Shown here in pieces: positions 51,218-62,962 of a stretch of 64,000 nucleotides of DNA. The notes beneath the pieces were generated by a model, which had not been told where the DNA came from, did no database searches, and was given only the letters and a program-made list of their open reading frames with translations. Numbering within the stretch: the stretch's first letter is position 1; the number at the start of each line of letters is the position of its first letter. The DNA is from Acanthochromis polyacanthus (Eukaryota > Chordata > Actinopteri > Pomacentridae): assembly GCF_021347895.1 (NCBI RefSeq), contig NC_067119.1:9994534-10058533 (forward strand), given 5' to 3'. The position numbers and the translations under genes were made by a program.

Positions 51218-54139
51218 GTTGAAAACCAGGAGATATAAAACCTTTAAGGACTATCTTGTCTGAATAAATGAGATGCTGAATTCTTTTGTTGCTCTCACTT
51301 CTAAGCAAACCACCCACTCAGTTTGTGGGAGTCATTTCATAGCAAATGAAATTTAAAAAACACAAGACCCAAGGTTCACAAGTGTACAGTTGGTATCCAA
51401 CCAAATGAAGGGAAATGCCTAAAAGCATGACTCATTCTAAAGTTACTTAAAAGGAGCAAATGAATGACGGTAAGCTTTGAAAAGTCGGGCTCCAGCCTTA
51501 TCGTAGCAGCAGAGCCAAGAGAAAACAAAATGTCATCACTTAGTCATCATACTGCAGGTCAACTGAAGAGCAAAATCAAACATTGTTGAAGGAAAGATAT
51601 CTTTGTGCAATGATAATTGCTAATCAAACCAAACCATTAATTCAGTTTAGTATCTGAATCTCCAGCAGTTAAGGACCTCACCAACCTGTCCAAGGCTTCT
51701 TCTCATTCATTATCTGTTCGTCACTTCTTTAGTTTTGTCTCTGCCCTCAGCCTAACTGATCGAAGTAGATGACTGCTCTCCCTGAACCCGGTTCTGACAA
51801 GTTTTTTGTCTCTGTTGCCAAGAGCCTGCTCAAAGGGAATAACTGGATTTATTGGGTTTCTATTTTTAATCATGGCATGGTCTTGAAATTGTCATGTGAA
51901 GTGGCCTGAGGTGCATTTATGCAGTTATTTGGAGCTACTATGTAAGCAAAAGTGAATTACTTTGGATTAATCAAACTAAGTGAAGTTAATTCATGTTTTT
52001 ACAGTGGCAGGCGAGCTTGTGGTTTTTGTTCAATGAACCAGAACATGATTTACAGATTCTGAAACTTTTAATGTTACCTTATGAAAATGACAGCAGGACA
52101 CCATTTAGTAAATAGCACTCTTTATTGAAATGTGTTTTTGTTTATAGTTAGTATATATATATATTCCCAGAACCAGCAAAAAAAAAAAAAAAAAACATGA
52201 CGAGGCAAGGAGCAACCTTTGAAATGGAAGAAAACTCAAAGAATCTGTTATGTTAAATGTTAAGACTCTTGAGTTTGGATGATTTATTACCACTTTTACT
52301 AGGTGGTGGTGATGTATGATACTACTTTAACTGTTTAGCCAATTTTATTCACCACAAAGCCTGGATCATGAATACAGTTGTGTTAAAGGTTCCCAAACAT
52401 CCTCTATCTGCTTCCGTCATACAGTAATCAAACGAACACGTCACAAAAGTAAAAAAATATAAACCTCTCCCTTTCCCACTTAAATATCCTCACATCAAAA
52501 GCATTTGAGAAAACTTTCACATTAAAAAGGAATTGGTGATAGAATATTAGTTTACTGGTCATGTAAAGTAGCACTCTGTGGAAAGTCTAATGAGAAAATA
52601 AGTCAACCGAGTTAGAACAGTTTAGGCAGTCAGACATCAAAATTCAGATATACTGCACTAGAAACTGGGGTGGTGAGATCATGGGTTTAAAAAAAATGCA
52701 AATAGAAAATATTCGCAAATGATCTGTGCCTTTGCTGCAGCAGCTTTGTCCTCTCTTTCTGATCTGCAAAGTTAAAGTCTGTGTAAAGCACAAATACATG
52801 GTTTCCATGTTTGTCACATCAACCATACAGCCAATTAGGAATGACTAAAAACAAAGAAATGAAATTAGGTTTCAAATCTGAAGGAAATGTTTGGCATCTC
52901 TCAAATTTGAGAGAGAACTGTGTGGCTGTAGCTCAGTTTCTTTTCATTAAAATTCTGTTTAAAACTATCCATTAATGGGGCTGGGGGGGGGGGGGGGGGG
53001 GGGGGAGGAAATCGCAGGGTGACACTTTATCTACCATCATTACAACTTGCTAGCTAGCTGGCTAGGCCTTCATTCCATTAAAGCTTTTTCTGTGGTTACA
53101 AAACTAAATTCCCATTACAGCTCACTTCAAGTTTCTTATGAATGAAGAGATGAATAAAAGGTGGACTGATTTTGTGAAGAACCACACTGATAAATAGCTG
53201 AAAATTCACATTGATGTTTGCTTCTTACAGCATGTAACTTTACAAACTTTCATTGGAGACATCTGGGATAAACATAAAATCCCAGTGTAAGCCATACTGA
53301 TGCATATAAACAGCTACTCAGTTTTACATGCTCTAGCATTAGTTAATGTTACATGAAAATGATGCTAGGCTACATTACATTAGGGCAGTATGAAGCTATG
53401 ACTTTTTCCCCCACACCTAAAAAGTCCTGAACACAGTTTAAATGTGTAACTCCATAATTCAGCACTACATAGTTCACTTAGCAATTATAGTGTAGCATCT
53501 GTGTTCAATTCCGCTTGATTTCAGCTTAATGAGAATGCACTTTGCCCTACTAGAAGGGCAAAGTAAAGATGGTCCAAAGAATAAGGAGGAGGCCATCGAT
53601 CCCAGCAGGGAAATCTTCAAGCTCAGTTGGTGATGGATGCCTGCTGAAGAAACAAGACAGAAAGGGAGGGTAAATTCATTATTAAAGGCATGATAATGGA
53701 TGCAGATAGGTCTTGGGTGGACGAGATGCAGCTGCAAGCACAACAAGAGGGATGAGAGGGAGGTTTGGTTGAGCATTGCCTCATAGTCAGCGCAATCGAT
53801 GATGATGTAGTGTGGTATTTTTTTGGGTAAGATGTGCACCACTTCATGTGATCTCATAGAGACACCAAAGGAGGATGTTAAGTTCAGAGGAGTTTAAATA
53901 TATAAAGATCTTGTTCATGAGTGATGGCACATGGAACGAACATAGACAAAGGGATTGGGGCAACATTAGCAGTAAAGCAGGCGTTGTACTGGGCCACTGT
54001 GGTTTATTTGATCTACGTTCCAACCCTCATCAATGGTCTGTTAGGTCTGGATAATAACTGAAAAAATGAGGTCATGGATAACCTGGCAATAGCCAGATTA
54101 ATAATTGTGTAGTACTTGATAGTACTCCACAATATCAAT
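51218..54139. other. Intergenic, nothing firm
   Basis: Contains a 23-G tract (52983-53005) and a short hairpin CTTTGCCCT-ACTAG-AGGGCAAAG near 53543. A 127-codon minus-strand frame at 53474-53857 lacks recognisable motifs. Confidence 0.4.
52983..53005. repeat. Poly-G tract, 23 G
   Basis: Twenty-three consecutive G. It is the second long poly-G run in the window after 25750. Confidence 0.95.
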
Positions 54140-54565
54140 CTGGGACCGCTCCATGTAAATCCGTTCGGAGGAAAGAGGCACGGATTGGACAATGCAACAG
54201 TATGTCCCGCCTCTGACAGGTTTGTTTTTAGCCAATCGCGGGATCTTCACAACGAGCGGAGCCAATCGGTAGATTAGACTCTTACCAAAACCCGTAGGTA
54301 AAAAAGCACAAACATCTTTACCATCCAGAAATGCACAAAGCGCCTCTCGTTCTTCCTCCAAAGAAGCAATAGGAGATTCAGCTAAAACTGACTTAATAGC
54401 ACCATCCACACGATCGTTGTCCTCCGTTGCCGTGTTTGTTTTGAGCTACTGGTGCTTGGTGTCGTCTTCACACCCGGATATCCCGCCCCACACACGAATA
54501 CTGCTGCGTGATTGGCCCGTGCCAACTTGGCTCTCTCCGAACAGTGAAAGCGGGAGCGGTACAAG
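54140..54565 (-). mobile_element. Putative TIR element carrying a RecQ-like helicase exon
   Basis: The left end CTGGGACCGCTCC is mirrored at the right by GGAGCGGTACAAG. Further in, TTCGGAG and GGCACGG blocks also recur inverted, so imperfect inverted ends of about 60 bp are likely. I could not read a clear target duplication. Between the ends lies a minus-strand start of a helicase frame. Confidence 0.45.
54146..54409 (-). pseudogene. RecQ-like DNA helicase fragment (N-terminal, with Walker A)
   Basis: From the ATG at 54409: MDGAIKSVLAESPIASLEEE, REALCAFLDGKDVCAFLPTG and FGKSLIYRLAPLVVK. EEEREAL is the Q-motif-like region and LPTGFGKSLIY the Walker A loop of RecQ/DEAD helicases. The frame loses similarity after about residue 55 and no Walker B box follows. 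Such helicase-like genes are dispersed in many copies in fish, and this one looks transposon-borne and deleted. It is not a resident RecQ gene. Confidence 0.7.
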
Positions 54566-54759
54566 ATGCTTTCTTGAGAGATTTGTGAACTCGCAAATAT
54601 CGCGAGAAAGCAACTTGCTGGCAAGGTTAGGTCATGGATGCAAGCTGCCAAAATGAGTTTCTTCAGTAGAGCATCTGGGTTCACACTGCAAGATGTTGTG
54701 ATAGCTTTAAGACGCAATAAGCTCAGAGTAGAGTTCCCACTTCTGTTTGTCTAAATGAG

Positions 54760-55010
54760 CCACCTGAGGTGGTTTGAGCATCTGATTAGGGCGCCTCCAG
54801 GTTGCCTTTCTTTAAAAACTATTTTGGGCACATCCAACTGGAAGGAGACCCTAAGGTAGACCCAAAACCTGCTGGAGAATTAACAACTCATCTGGCCTGG
54901 GACCACCTTGGAATCATCCAGGAGGAATTGGAAAACGTTGCTATGAAGAGGGACATCTGGATTCCCATGGCTTGGCCTGCTGTCACCGTGACCTGACTCC
55001 AAATAAATGA
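54760..55010 (+). pseudogene. Non-LTR retrotransposon 3'-end fragment
   Basis: The translated text has GHIQLEGDPKVDPK, THLAWDHLGIIQEELENVAM and KRDIW. This follows the fish LINE tail 'W-x-D-Y ... LAWERLGIPxEELxxVAxExxVW'. The DNA just upstream (GAGGTGGTTTGAGCATCTGA) fits the same family. It ends with an AAATAAATGAAAAGG tail near 55010-55017. It is 5' truncated and decayed. Confidence 0.7.
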
Positions 55011-55017
55011 AAAGGGA

Positions 55018-55902
55018 AATTATTTTGATCTTTTCAAAGCGGCTCCTGTGAGCCTGCATGCAGTTTTGGAGGTTGAAAGATCGGATCTGTAAACATCACA
55101 TCACTGAATAACTTTGTCAGGTCAGATTAATGTCCAAGTCCAGATTCTTGGGGGTAAATTGGCCAGAAATGTATTAACTTCTCACAGATTTAGTGAATTA
55201 AAATGATCTAAAAGCCAGTGTAACTTCAACTATGCAGACACCGGGGACCTAATTTATTTATCGTATACCTCAGTTTATGGCAGATTTATTTCTATTTTTT
55301 ATTTAAATAAGAAAAAATGTGAGTGAATATTAACCTTTAATACTATTATTTTATTGTGTCTCTATATTACTAAACTGTTGTTAATGATGTCCAGCTATAA
55401 TTGTCTGCATTACAAAGAACCACCGCAATAATTGTAAGTAATTTCACCAGGAATAGCAGCTCTTCTGTTTGGTCCAGACTGAAATATGTCTACAAGCGGA
55501 CATCCTGAGGATGACGGTGGTCTCTCAGCCTTTCTCCTATGGTTACCAGCTGGTCAGTGTTCTCCCTTATGCATTGTCAGATCTCAGCTGGATGATTGGG
55601 TATTGAATTTGGGGCAGATCAAGATTCATGACTTTGGTGATTTGCATCACAATGGTGTTAATATGAATGGTTCTGAGTGAAATTCCTCAACAACCGCTGT
55701 ATGGTTTGACATAAAATTTGATGCAAAGTCTATAAACTGGCAAACCTAATGCATGCTGGGAAGCCTTCGAGTAACTAAACACTGAAGAACAGGATCTTCA
55801 TTTTTGCAAATCTATGCGACGGTCAAGTGCCCATGAAACAGATTTTGATGCCATTTCTCCTGTTCAATGTAAGAGATTAGGAGCACACACTCACATTAAT
55901 TA
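55018..55902. other. Intergenic, nothing recognised
   Basis: No supported feature. The 64-codon frame at 55486 has no family resemblance. Confidence 0.4.
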
Positions 55903-55910
55903 CTTGTAGG

Positions 55911-56648
55911 CATAGGCGTCAGTTTAGGTGGGGATGTGTCCCCCCCACTTTTTGTCAGGGGTCGTTTTGTCTCCAACACATTCAAATTCTTCACATGTAA
56001 GCCGTTGTAAACCCAGTTATTTTCAGCAGTATAGAAAATTCCGACGCTCCTGAACGCACCATCCGCACTCAGCCGAGAGTTGCACAGACATGCAGCACAC
56101 CTTCGTGAGGTTAAAAAAAAAAACGTGCAAATGCTAAATTTGCGCCCGTGCCAAATGGAAGCTCCGACCAGAGGCGTGCAAGGGCAAAATTTCGGCCCGG
56201 GAGAATTAGTACTATAGCGGCCCACAGACACCTCTAACTGCATGTACTGATAGCTCAACAGGTTCAGCCTCCGCCTTTGGTGTGGTGGTTGTGAGTTTGA
56301 GCCCAGCTTGTGGCATTTTGCCGCCGTTCTTCGACAGTTTCTCAAAGTGCTGTCTTACCAACGACACGGAAGCATATGAGAAAAGCAGGCGTGCCGCACC
56401 AATGCTAAACTTTGATCTCAAGTAGAGGGCCACAAAATATCGTCCCACGGGCCGCAGTTGGCCCGCGAGTTTGAGACCCATGATTTAAAGCATTATTATT
56501 ATTATTATTATTATATGACTGGAGCGGCCCAACGGGGATATCCCCGGTGTTCCCGATTACCCAGCACGCCACCCAGGGTGTGCATTTCCATCTGACAATA
56601 GCTGTGGTCTCCATCCCCCCCACTTTTAAAAACAAACTGATACCCTTG
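55911..56648. mobile_element. hAT-like element, second copy (738 bp)
   Basis: CATAGGCGTCAGTTT starts it and the inverse of CAAGGGTATCAGTTT ends it. CTTGTAGG is duplicated exactly on both sides (55903-55910, 56649-56656). It shares ends and most inner text with 29862-31381 but lacks the ISL2EU-like insertion. It also has its own inner part with an ATT microsatellite (about 56490-56513). Confidence 0.8.
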
Positions 56649-57096
56649 CTTGTAGGTTTATCTGAAGCCAATGCAAGGCATCAGCAACAACCTTATAAGA
56701 TTTGTCCACCTCAGACAGTTTAGCCAGATAAACTCTTTAAAAAGCATTTTTGCCAGAAATTAGGGCTGCAAATTTTACATACATAATTTTTTGGGAAAAA
56801 CTTGACATCAATGAAGCGTAGAGAACTTTTAAACCTGAGATGTAAATGAGCCTGGTTGATAAACCCTGTTTTTTTGTACTAGCAGTTCTCACATTTCGTA
56901 TTTGCTTGGATACATAAAACCCTAGACTGTGCATGCTGATATACATCTACATTCTGCACAAATGCTCAGTGACTAGTACAGATTTTACTTTAAAACTGGG
57001 GAAATATTTTCAGAACACACACAAAAGAGGATGCATGCAAGAGATGAAAAAAGATGTATTAAAAGCAGTTTCTATTTGAATGATTATAACATACCT

Positions 57097-60000
57097 CTAA
57101 TTGACACGGCTGTGAGACACTCGATCAGACTCATTTGGGGACTGACCAAGCTCCAAAGATCTGTTTGGCTTGATGCAGATGTATCGCTGGGGTGAAACCA
57201 CAGATTCCAGAAGGTAAAGGTCTCCACTTCCGTTGTTTATCCTCTTAAACCAATGACTGTCAGGCATTGCCTGGCTATCAGACCACTCCAACAACTGCGA
57301 ACACACAAAACACAGCATTTAGTAATGATTCAATTTTAAACAGAAAAAGAGACAATGTGCAAAATAATTAGTTTTCAGTTAATCTGCCAGCTATAATGAA
57401 CCCTTTTGAGTTGTACCCAGAATCTATCATTTAGTCCTATGAAAAGTTTGCTTTGTCTTCCTGTAAGACGATAAATCAATTAAGTGACAGATGCAGTCAG
57501 CGTGGCAAACTCGCAACTGACTGAAGTGAAGCAAACCGCTATCATAATCCTGAAAACTCAGGATACAACCTAAAATTACTTTGCTAATGCAAATCATGCT
57601 TTGCAGTACTTGTGTTTGTACCACACCACCTGCCAGACTAACAATATAAATGGTAAAAATGTTGTTCAGAGGCTCATCTTTTTGACCTAATGTCTGCCAT
57701 TTAAGCAGTGGCAAAGCGGCTAATCGCTACTTGTAACACATTTCTTCTACGGATATATCTCATCATAGCAACTCAGCTGGAAAACTCCTCATGGTTCTTG
57801 CAGCAGTCTCTTTACAATGATAGATATGGTAAGTAATCAAGAACAGAGGAAAAAAAAATGACATTGGTTTACTGTTATTTAGTACAGCGTTTCTTGCTTT
57901 TTACAGCTCTGTCCATAGTTTATACTGAAAAGCAAGCATGTCTGCATGTGTACTGCTTATTGGTTGTGTTAAATGTTTGCATTTACCTTCAAGGTGTTTT
58001 TCTCCACCTTTGGAGAGAAGTGCTTTTCAGAATCGGGGAATTGGAAGGCCATCTCGACATTTCCATTAGAGCAGTCTGCAGTCTGCTTCCCAGGGGCAGT
58101 TTTACATCTACGTTGTAGTATGATCACAGTTTCTAAGGACGGAGACAAATTCAATGTCTTAACTTTAAACCGACGGCAGTAACACACAATCCATCGAGCA
58201 CAGACAGTCCATGCACTCTTGGCTGATGTTACAGTATTGGTTTTCTGTCCTTTTATTCAGTCATTTGTTCTAGTTTGCATTTAAAGCACCCGTCATTGAT
58301 TCTTCTGCCTTTTCAGAGAAGCTACTCTCACCTGTCCACTCCCCATTCCCTCACAACTCTATCTTGCATGTGTCTAGATATATACACTATATTGACAAAG
58401 GTGTTGGGACACCCCTCCAAATAATTGAATTCAGGTGTTCCAATCACTTCCATGGTCACAGGTGCATAAAAACAAAGACCAAGACATGCAAACTGCTTCT
58501 GCAAACATTTGTGAAAGAATGGGTCGCTCTCAAGCTCAGCGAGTTCAAGCGTGGTACTGTGATAGGATATCACCTGTGGGCAAGTCCCTTCGTGACATTT
58601 TCTCGATATTAAGTATTCCACGGTCAGCTGTTAGTGGTATTACAACAAAGTGGAAGCAACAGGGAACAACAGTTACTCAGCCACCTCATGGCAAGCCATG
58701 TAAAATCCCAGAGAGGAGTCAACGGATGCTGAGGCGCTCAGTGTTCAGGAATCGCAACTTTCTGCAGAGTCAATCGCGACAGACCTTCAAACTTCATGTG
58801 GCCTTCAGATTAGCTCATAAACTGTGGATAGAGAGCTTCATGGAATGGGTTTCCATGGCTGAGTAGCTGCATCCAAGCCTTACATCAGCAAGGAAAATGC
58901 AAAGCAGCAGATGCATGTTGTAAGGCAGCCACCACTGGACTCTAAAGCAGCAGAGATGTGTTCTTTGGAGTGATGAATCACACTTCTGTCTGGCAATCCA
59001 ATGGACCAGTCTGGGTGTGGCGGCTGCCAGGAGAACGGTACTTACTTGCAGGGCCGGCCCTAGGACTTTGGTGGCCCTAAGCAAGATTTTTTTGTGGCCC
59101 CAAAACATGCACAGGGCAACTACCAAATCACGTGCAGAGCTTGTAATTGGGTTAAAACACACATGCACATGATAAACAGCAAATATTTAGTTTTTTAAAA
59201 AATGTATCCTAGACAGGGACAAAATGCGAATCATTGTGATGTGGCCCCCTCTAGTGGATGTGGCTATAAACAACGGCATAGAGTGTTTATGCCAGCGGCC
59301 GGCCCTGCTTACTTGACTGCATTGTGCCAAGTACAAAGTTTGGTGAGGGTGGGGAATTGTTTTTCAGGGGGTTGGGCTTGGCTCCAAAGTACCAGTGAGC
59401 TCTTAATGCTTCAGCATACCAAGACATTTTGGACAATTCCATGTTCAAAACTTTGAGGAAACAGTTTGGGGATGGACCCTTCTATATATGTCCTTACATT
59501 TTCTTGTAGGACTTTTGGAGTAAGTTTAACAACAGTGTCAATTATTACCTCCGCCAAGGAGGTTATGTGACACCCGGCGTTTGTGTATCTGTCTGTCAGC
59601 AAGATAACTCAAAAACGCCTGGGCAGATTCACATGAAATTTTGAGGGGATGTAGAGTATGGTAAGAGGAAGAGCCGATTTAATTTTGGTGGTAATCCGGA
59701 AAGGATCTGGGATTCTGGATCACTTTGAATTTTTAGTATGTGGTCCAAAATAGGACAAAAACATCATAGGTTAGTATGTTGTCCAACAAATGGGAGCAAG
59801 GTGTCCAGATAGCTCAACTGGTTAAGAAGGTGAATCGTAAATAGAACTGTGTCAGAGATGCAGGTTTGATTCCAGCTCATGATCCTTTACTGCATGGGTT
59901 TCCTGTTTTCCTCTCTATCCTTGGCGGAGGTCTGCACTCTCTGAGTGCTTTTCTAGTATTAGCTATAACATTCCTTTACAAATCAAATCTGAAGAGGAGG

Positions 60001-60968
60001 ATAGCACCAGTAAAATAAGATACTGACTTAAAGTCCTCAATTTGGGCAATCCATGTTGGCAGAAATCTGCTGTTGAACAGGAAAACCGCCCATAAGGGAC
60101 ACTTCCGCCAATACTCAAGAACACAATGTGATATCAGAAGTTCGTGCAGCACCAGCAAATTTTTGGAGCAAATTTGTAGTCGAGGGGGAAATATGGTGCC
60201 ATTGAATAAACACTCTGCCAGACTGTTTTGCTCTGTCTGCTTGAATCCCATTGTGTTTTTATCCTTGCATGTGGATTTAGATTTCCATCTCAGCCTGGTT
60301 CCTGTGCTTTGGCTGCCCGCCCACTTTATGCCACACTGCCTTTTGCCTTTTAAACTCACCTCATGTATGCTGCTGTTGGATCCTCAAACTAAATACCCAC
60401 AATGAATATGCTTAATGTCACAATCACATACAGCAAAAAGGCTTGAGCTTCTGTTTTTACTGAATCCATTCATCACTTTGTTTAGAGACATGTCTGTGCA
60501 CACCTCTGCCTCGACATTCATTACTGTGGACAATTTCACTCACCACTGGATAACATCTCTAGTAAAAACATCTGTTTTTAAAGCACTAAACAGCAGAACT
60601 TCTCTGTCAAACCTGGCCAAGCTAATAGTTAACATTGGGAGTGTGCGTGCACTGACTTTGGGAAAATTGCTTTTATTTTAGTAGATCTATTTAAAACCAT
60701 GATCAGAGACGCCACTGCTTTTCTGTTGTTCTTGCTTTCCTGTCTATTCTCTTTGGTTGTACTTTCAGCATAATTTAAACTGCCCGAAAAGTCTTGGGAT
60801 TTCAATAAAGGTTAAATGGAAAAAAAAAAAAGAAAAAAAAAAAAGAACTGTACAGTTCTTACCTGCATTTTGAGACTCAACAACGTACAGCTTCGGTTCA
60901 CTTCCATCCTGCTCGACTTTCACGTACTTTCCCTCATTCATCAGGCAATATGTTTTAGATTCACTCAT
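57097..60968 (-). CDS. Probable interleukin-1 family cytokine (three coding exons, 149 aa)
   Basis: Minus-strand coding exons: 60863-60968 (MSESKTYCLMNEGKYVKVEQ...), 57987-58132 and 57097-57294. Donors are GTAAGA and GTAAAT; acceptors are CTCCGTCCTTAG and TTCGCAG. Phases match (1, then 0), giving 149 residues and TAG. The last exon reads HWFKRINNGSGDLYLLESVV, then SPQRYICIKP and ends SDRVSHSRVN. This follows the C-terminal IL-1 signature (F ... ESV-x-P-x-(Y/F)-I-C ... RV), and the length fits a bare IL-1 beta-trefoil without a long pro-domain or signal peptide, as in IL-1Ra-like and IL-36-like members. Such proteins act outside the cell on IL-1-type receptors. Which teleost member this is I cannot say. 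The 2.7-kb intron 2 is full of repeats; a missed exon is possible. Confidence 0.65.
58385..59480 (+). mobile_element. Tc1/mariner relic in intron 2 of the IL-1-like gene
   Basis: CACTATATTGACAAAGGTGT starts it after TA, close to the ends of the 35692 family. Plus-strand remnants: ANICERMGRSQAQRVQAWYC, PRSAVSGITTKWKQQGTTVT and, at about 58960, CVLWSDESHF with the first catalytic Asp. The pieces lie in several frames with stops. The right end is missing. A hAT-like MITE interrupts it at 59049-59307. Confidence 0.85.
59049..59307. mobile_element. hAT-like MITE (259 bp) inside the Tc1 relic
   Basis: CAGGGCCGGCCCTAGG starts it and GCGGCCGGCCCTG ends it. CTTACTTG is duplicated exactly on both sides (59041-59048, 59308-59315). 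The 8-bp duplication and CAGGG ends fit hAT. It has no coding frame. Confidence 0.9.
59541..59956. repeat. Foldback-family repeat, copy 1
   Basis: It starts ATTATTACCTCCGCCAAGGA and ends GGCGGAGGTCTGCACTCTCT then GAGTGCTTTTCTAG. Both ends recur, inverted, at 62230-62675. Inside, CTCAAAAACGCCTGGGCAGA and TTTTGGTGGTAATCCGGA match the family text. I know these blocks from many fish genomes. Confidence 0.75.
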
Positions 60969-60987
60969 GTTGTGTCTTTAGTGGGTT

Positions 60988-62872
60988 CTGCCATGAGAAG
61001 GACACAAGAAAAGGATTCAGTCTTCGGCACTAGGGAAAACTGATACAGACCATTGCCGTTATTCGCTGCACAGAACAAAAAAAGTTTAGTTTTGTGCAGT
61101 TTTTAACTCAGAATGATGATATGTTTCTAATAGTATCTGCAGAGAACGACTTCTTTAGATTGAAGCAGTGGCAGGTTTACAGTGTCTTCTTTTGAGAGTG
61201 GATCAGCTTTTCATTTTATTACACAAATGTGAAATTTTTTAGTATTTAACAAAGAAATCTCCTACTGGCACACTAATACAGAAACAGAAATCACCACCCA
61301 AGACCAAAAAACAACTATTTATCAATCTCAACTGCTGCTACTGACTAAATTCTGTTTTCAGGTGAAAAGTCATGAAATGGTGAGAAATGCAGATCACAGC
61401 CGTCATGTATAAAAACACTAACCTGACTAATTTCAGGAGGGGGAACTGAAGACGGTGAGTAACTTTTCGCTCGTCAAATACAAAAACAAAAAAGAGCTGA
61501 GTGAGTTTGTTCACAGGGCTGCTGTGCATCGCTCACAAAACATGGAAAAGCTACAAAATCGCAACCAAGAGTTCTGCAGAGCCAGAGCTCCCTGGCCACA
61601 GCGCAAAGTTATTAGTAAAAATATAGCTTATGATGGGAACATGGGTTTTTTTTTTTTTCTGTTGTAGCTTGTCTTTTTACAGTCAGCGTATACATTGTTA
61701 CTTTTTTCTTTGATTTTACTTGTTCTATGTAACTTAAAGCAAGGAAAAACTGTAAAATAACTCTTGGGTGTTTATTATAATGACAAATATATCCAAATTA
61801 ATGATTTTTTATTTATTAGCTTTTTTGCTGACTTAAATGCATAAAATAAATTATATTGTTTGTAAAAAACACTGATTTTTGTTGTGGGCATTCTTTTCAG
61901 TCAATATACTGTATTTTGTAATTTTATTAGCTATTTTCTGTAAAACAGTAAAAAAAAAAGAATTATTCTTTAGTCCTTAATTTAGTTTTAAAATACTTTA
62001 TTTGCAAATACAGGAAGAAAAACAGTAATTTCATGGTTGAATATTCTTAAAGAACAAATTATTATTCCTACAAAGGAAGGCTTTTTTTAAAAAAAATTTT
62101 CAGGGAAATCAGGTAAAATCTGTAAAATAATAACTGTTCAAAAATGTTGCTTTTAAAAACATGTGTAGCTAAACTAAGAGGTGTGAGTATTTATTCTTCC
62201 CCACTAAAGCTACAAACTGCAGACTAGAACTAGAAAAGCACTCGGAGAGCGCATACCTCCGCCATGCCGTGTGTTTGTTTGTTTGTCCATCCCTGTGTCT
62301 GTTAACAGCATAACTCAAAAAGTCATGGACGGATTTTCACCAAATTTTTACAGGATGTCCGGAAGAGCAAGAGTATGAATCGATTAGATTTTGGAGGTGA
62401 TCGGATCACCGTCTGGATCAAGGATTTTTTTCCCTCTCAATTATCCTTCAACCTTCAAAAAAAAAATCCTGGATCCAGACGGTGATCCGGATCACCTCCA
62501 AAATCTAATCGATTCTTACTCTTGCTCTTCCGGACATCCTGTAAAAATTTGGTGAAAATCCGTCCATGACTTTTTGAGTTATGCTGTTAACAGACAAACA
62601 GACACACACACACACAGACGGACAGACAAACAAACTCCGGTGATTACATAACCTCCTGGCGGAGGTAATTATTACTCTCAGCTGAGCTGCAGAATGACAG
62701 GAATGCTTCCAGCTTGGTAACTAGTCCTGCATTTGTTTTACCACATTTTTCACAGTGCTGTTTTTGTATTTGCTGAATAAAAACAGAAAAAATGTGCATT
62801 AATTTAGAATATTCAGTCAAAGATGACTGCAAAGCCAGTATGCATGTAGAAAAGAGCGCGACAGTGACTCAC
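60988..62872 (-). other. 5' intron of the IL-1-like gene, splice sites inferred
   Basis: The non-coding first exon ends at a GTGAGT donor (62867-62872). The acceptor is TTCTCATGGCAG, with the second exon starting at 60987, 19 bases before the ATG. A foldback repeat lies in it at 62230-62675. Confidence 0.5.
62230..62675. repeat. Foldback-family repeat, copy 2, with long palindrome
   Basis: CTAGAAAAGCACTCGGAGAG starts it and CCTGGCGGAGGTAATTATTA ends it. The two halves, about 62262-62452 and 62458-62640, are near-perfect inverses around a run of about nine A (CTCAAAAAGTCATGGACGGA on one side, its inverse on the other). It would fold into one long hairpin. Confidence 0.85.
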
Positions 62873-62930
62873 TTTCAGTGGCGAGAGTACCCTCGGAGTT
62901 GTGAAGTGGATCCTGTGGCTGAGAAAAGTC
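62873..62930 (-). other. Non-coding first exon of the IL-1-like gene (5' end estimated)
   Basis: It lies between a TATA-like box about 30 bp upstream and the GTGAGT donor. It has no ATG in frame with the coding exons. Its 5' border is set only by distance from the TATA-like box. Confidence 0.4.
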
Positions 62931-62955
62931 GCTGCTTCTTCACGCTGCTGGAGAC

Positions 62956-62962
62956 TATTTAA
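62956..62962 (-). promoter_or_regulatory. TATA-like box of the IL-1-like gene
   Basis: On the minus strand the text is ACTTAAATAGTC. It sits at the right distance from the inferred first exon. Inducible cytokine genes often have such a box. Confidence 0.4.

Noticed and set aside
53474..53857. 127-codon minus-strand frame
   Set aside because: No domain, odd Ser/Leu-rich composition, no splice context.
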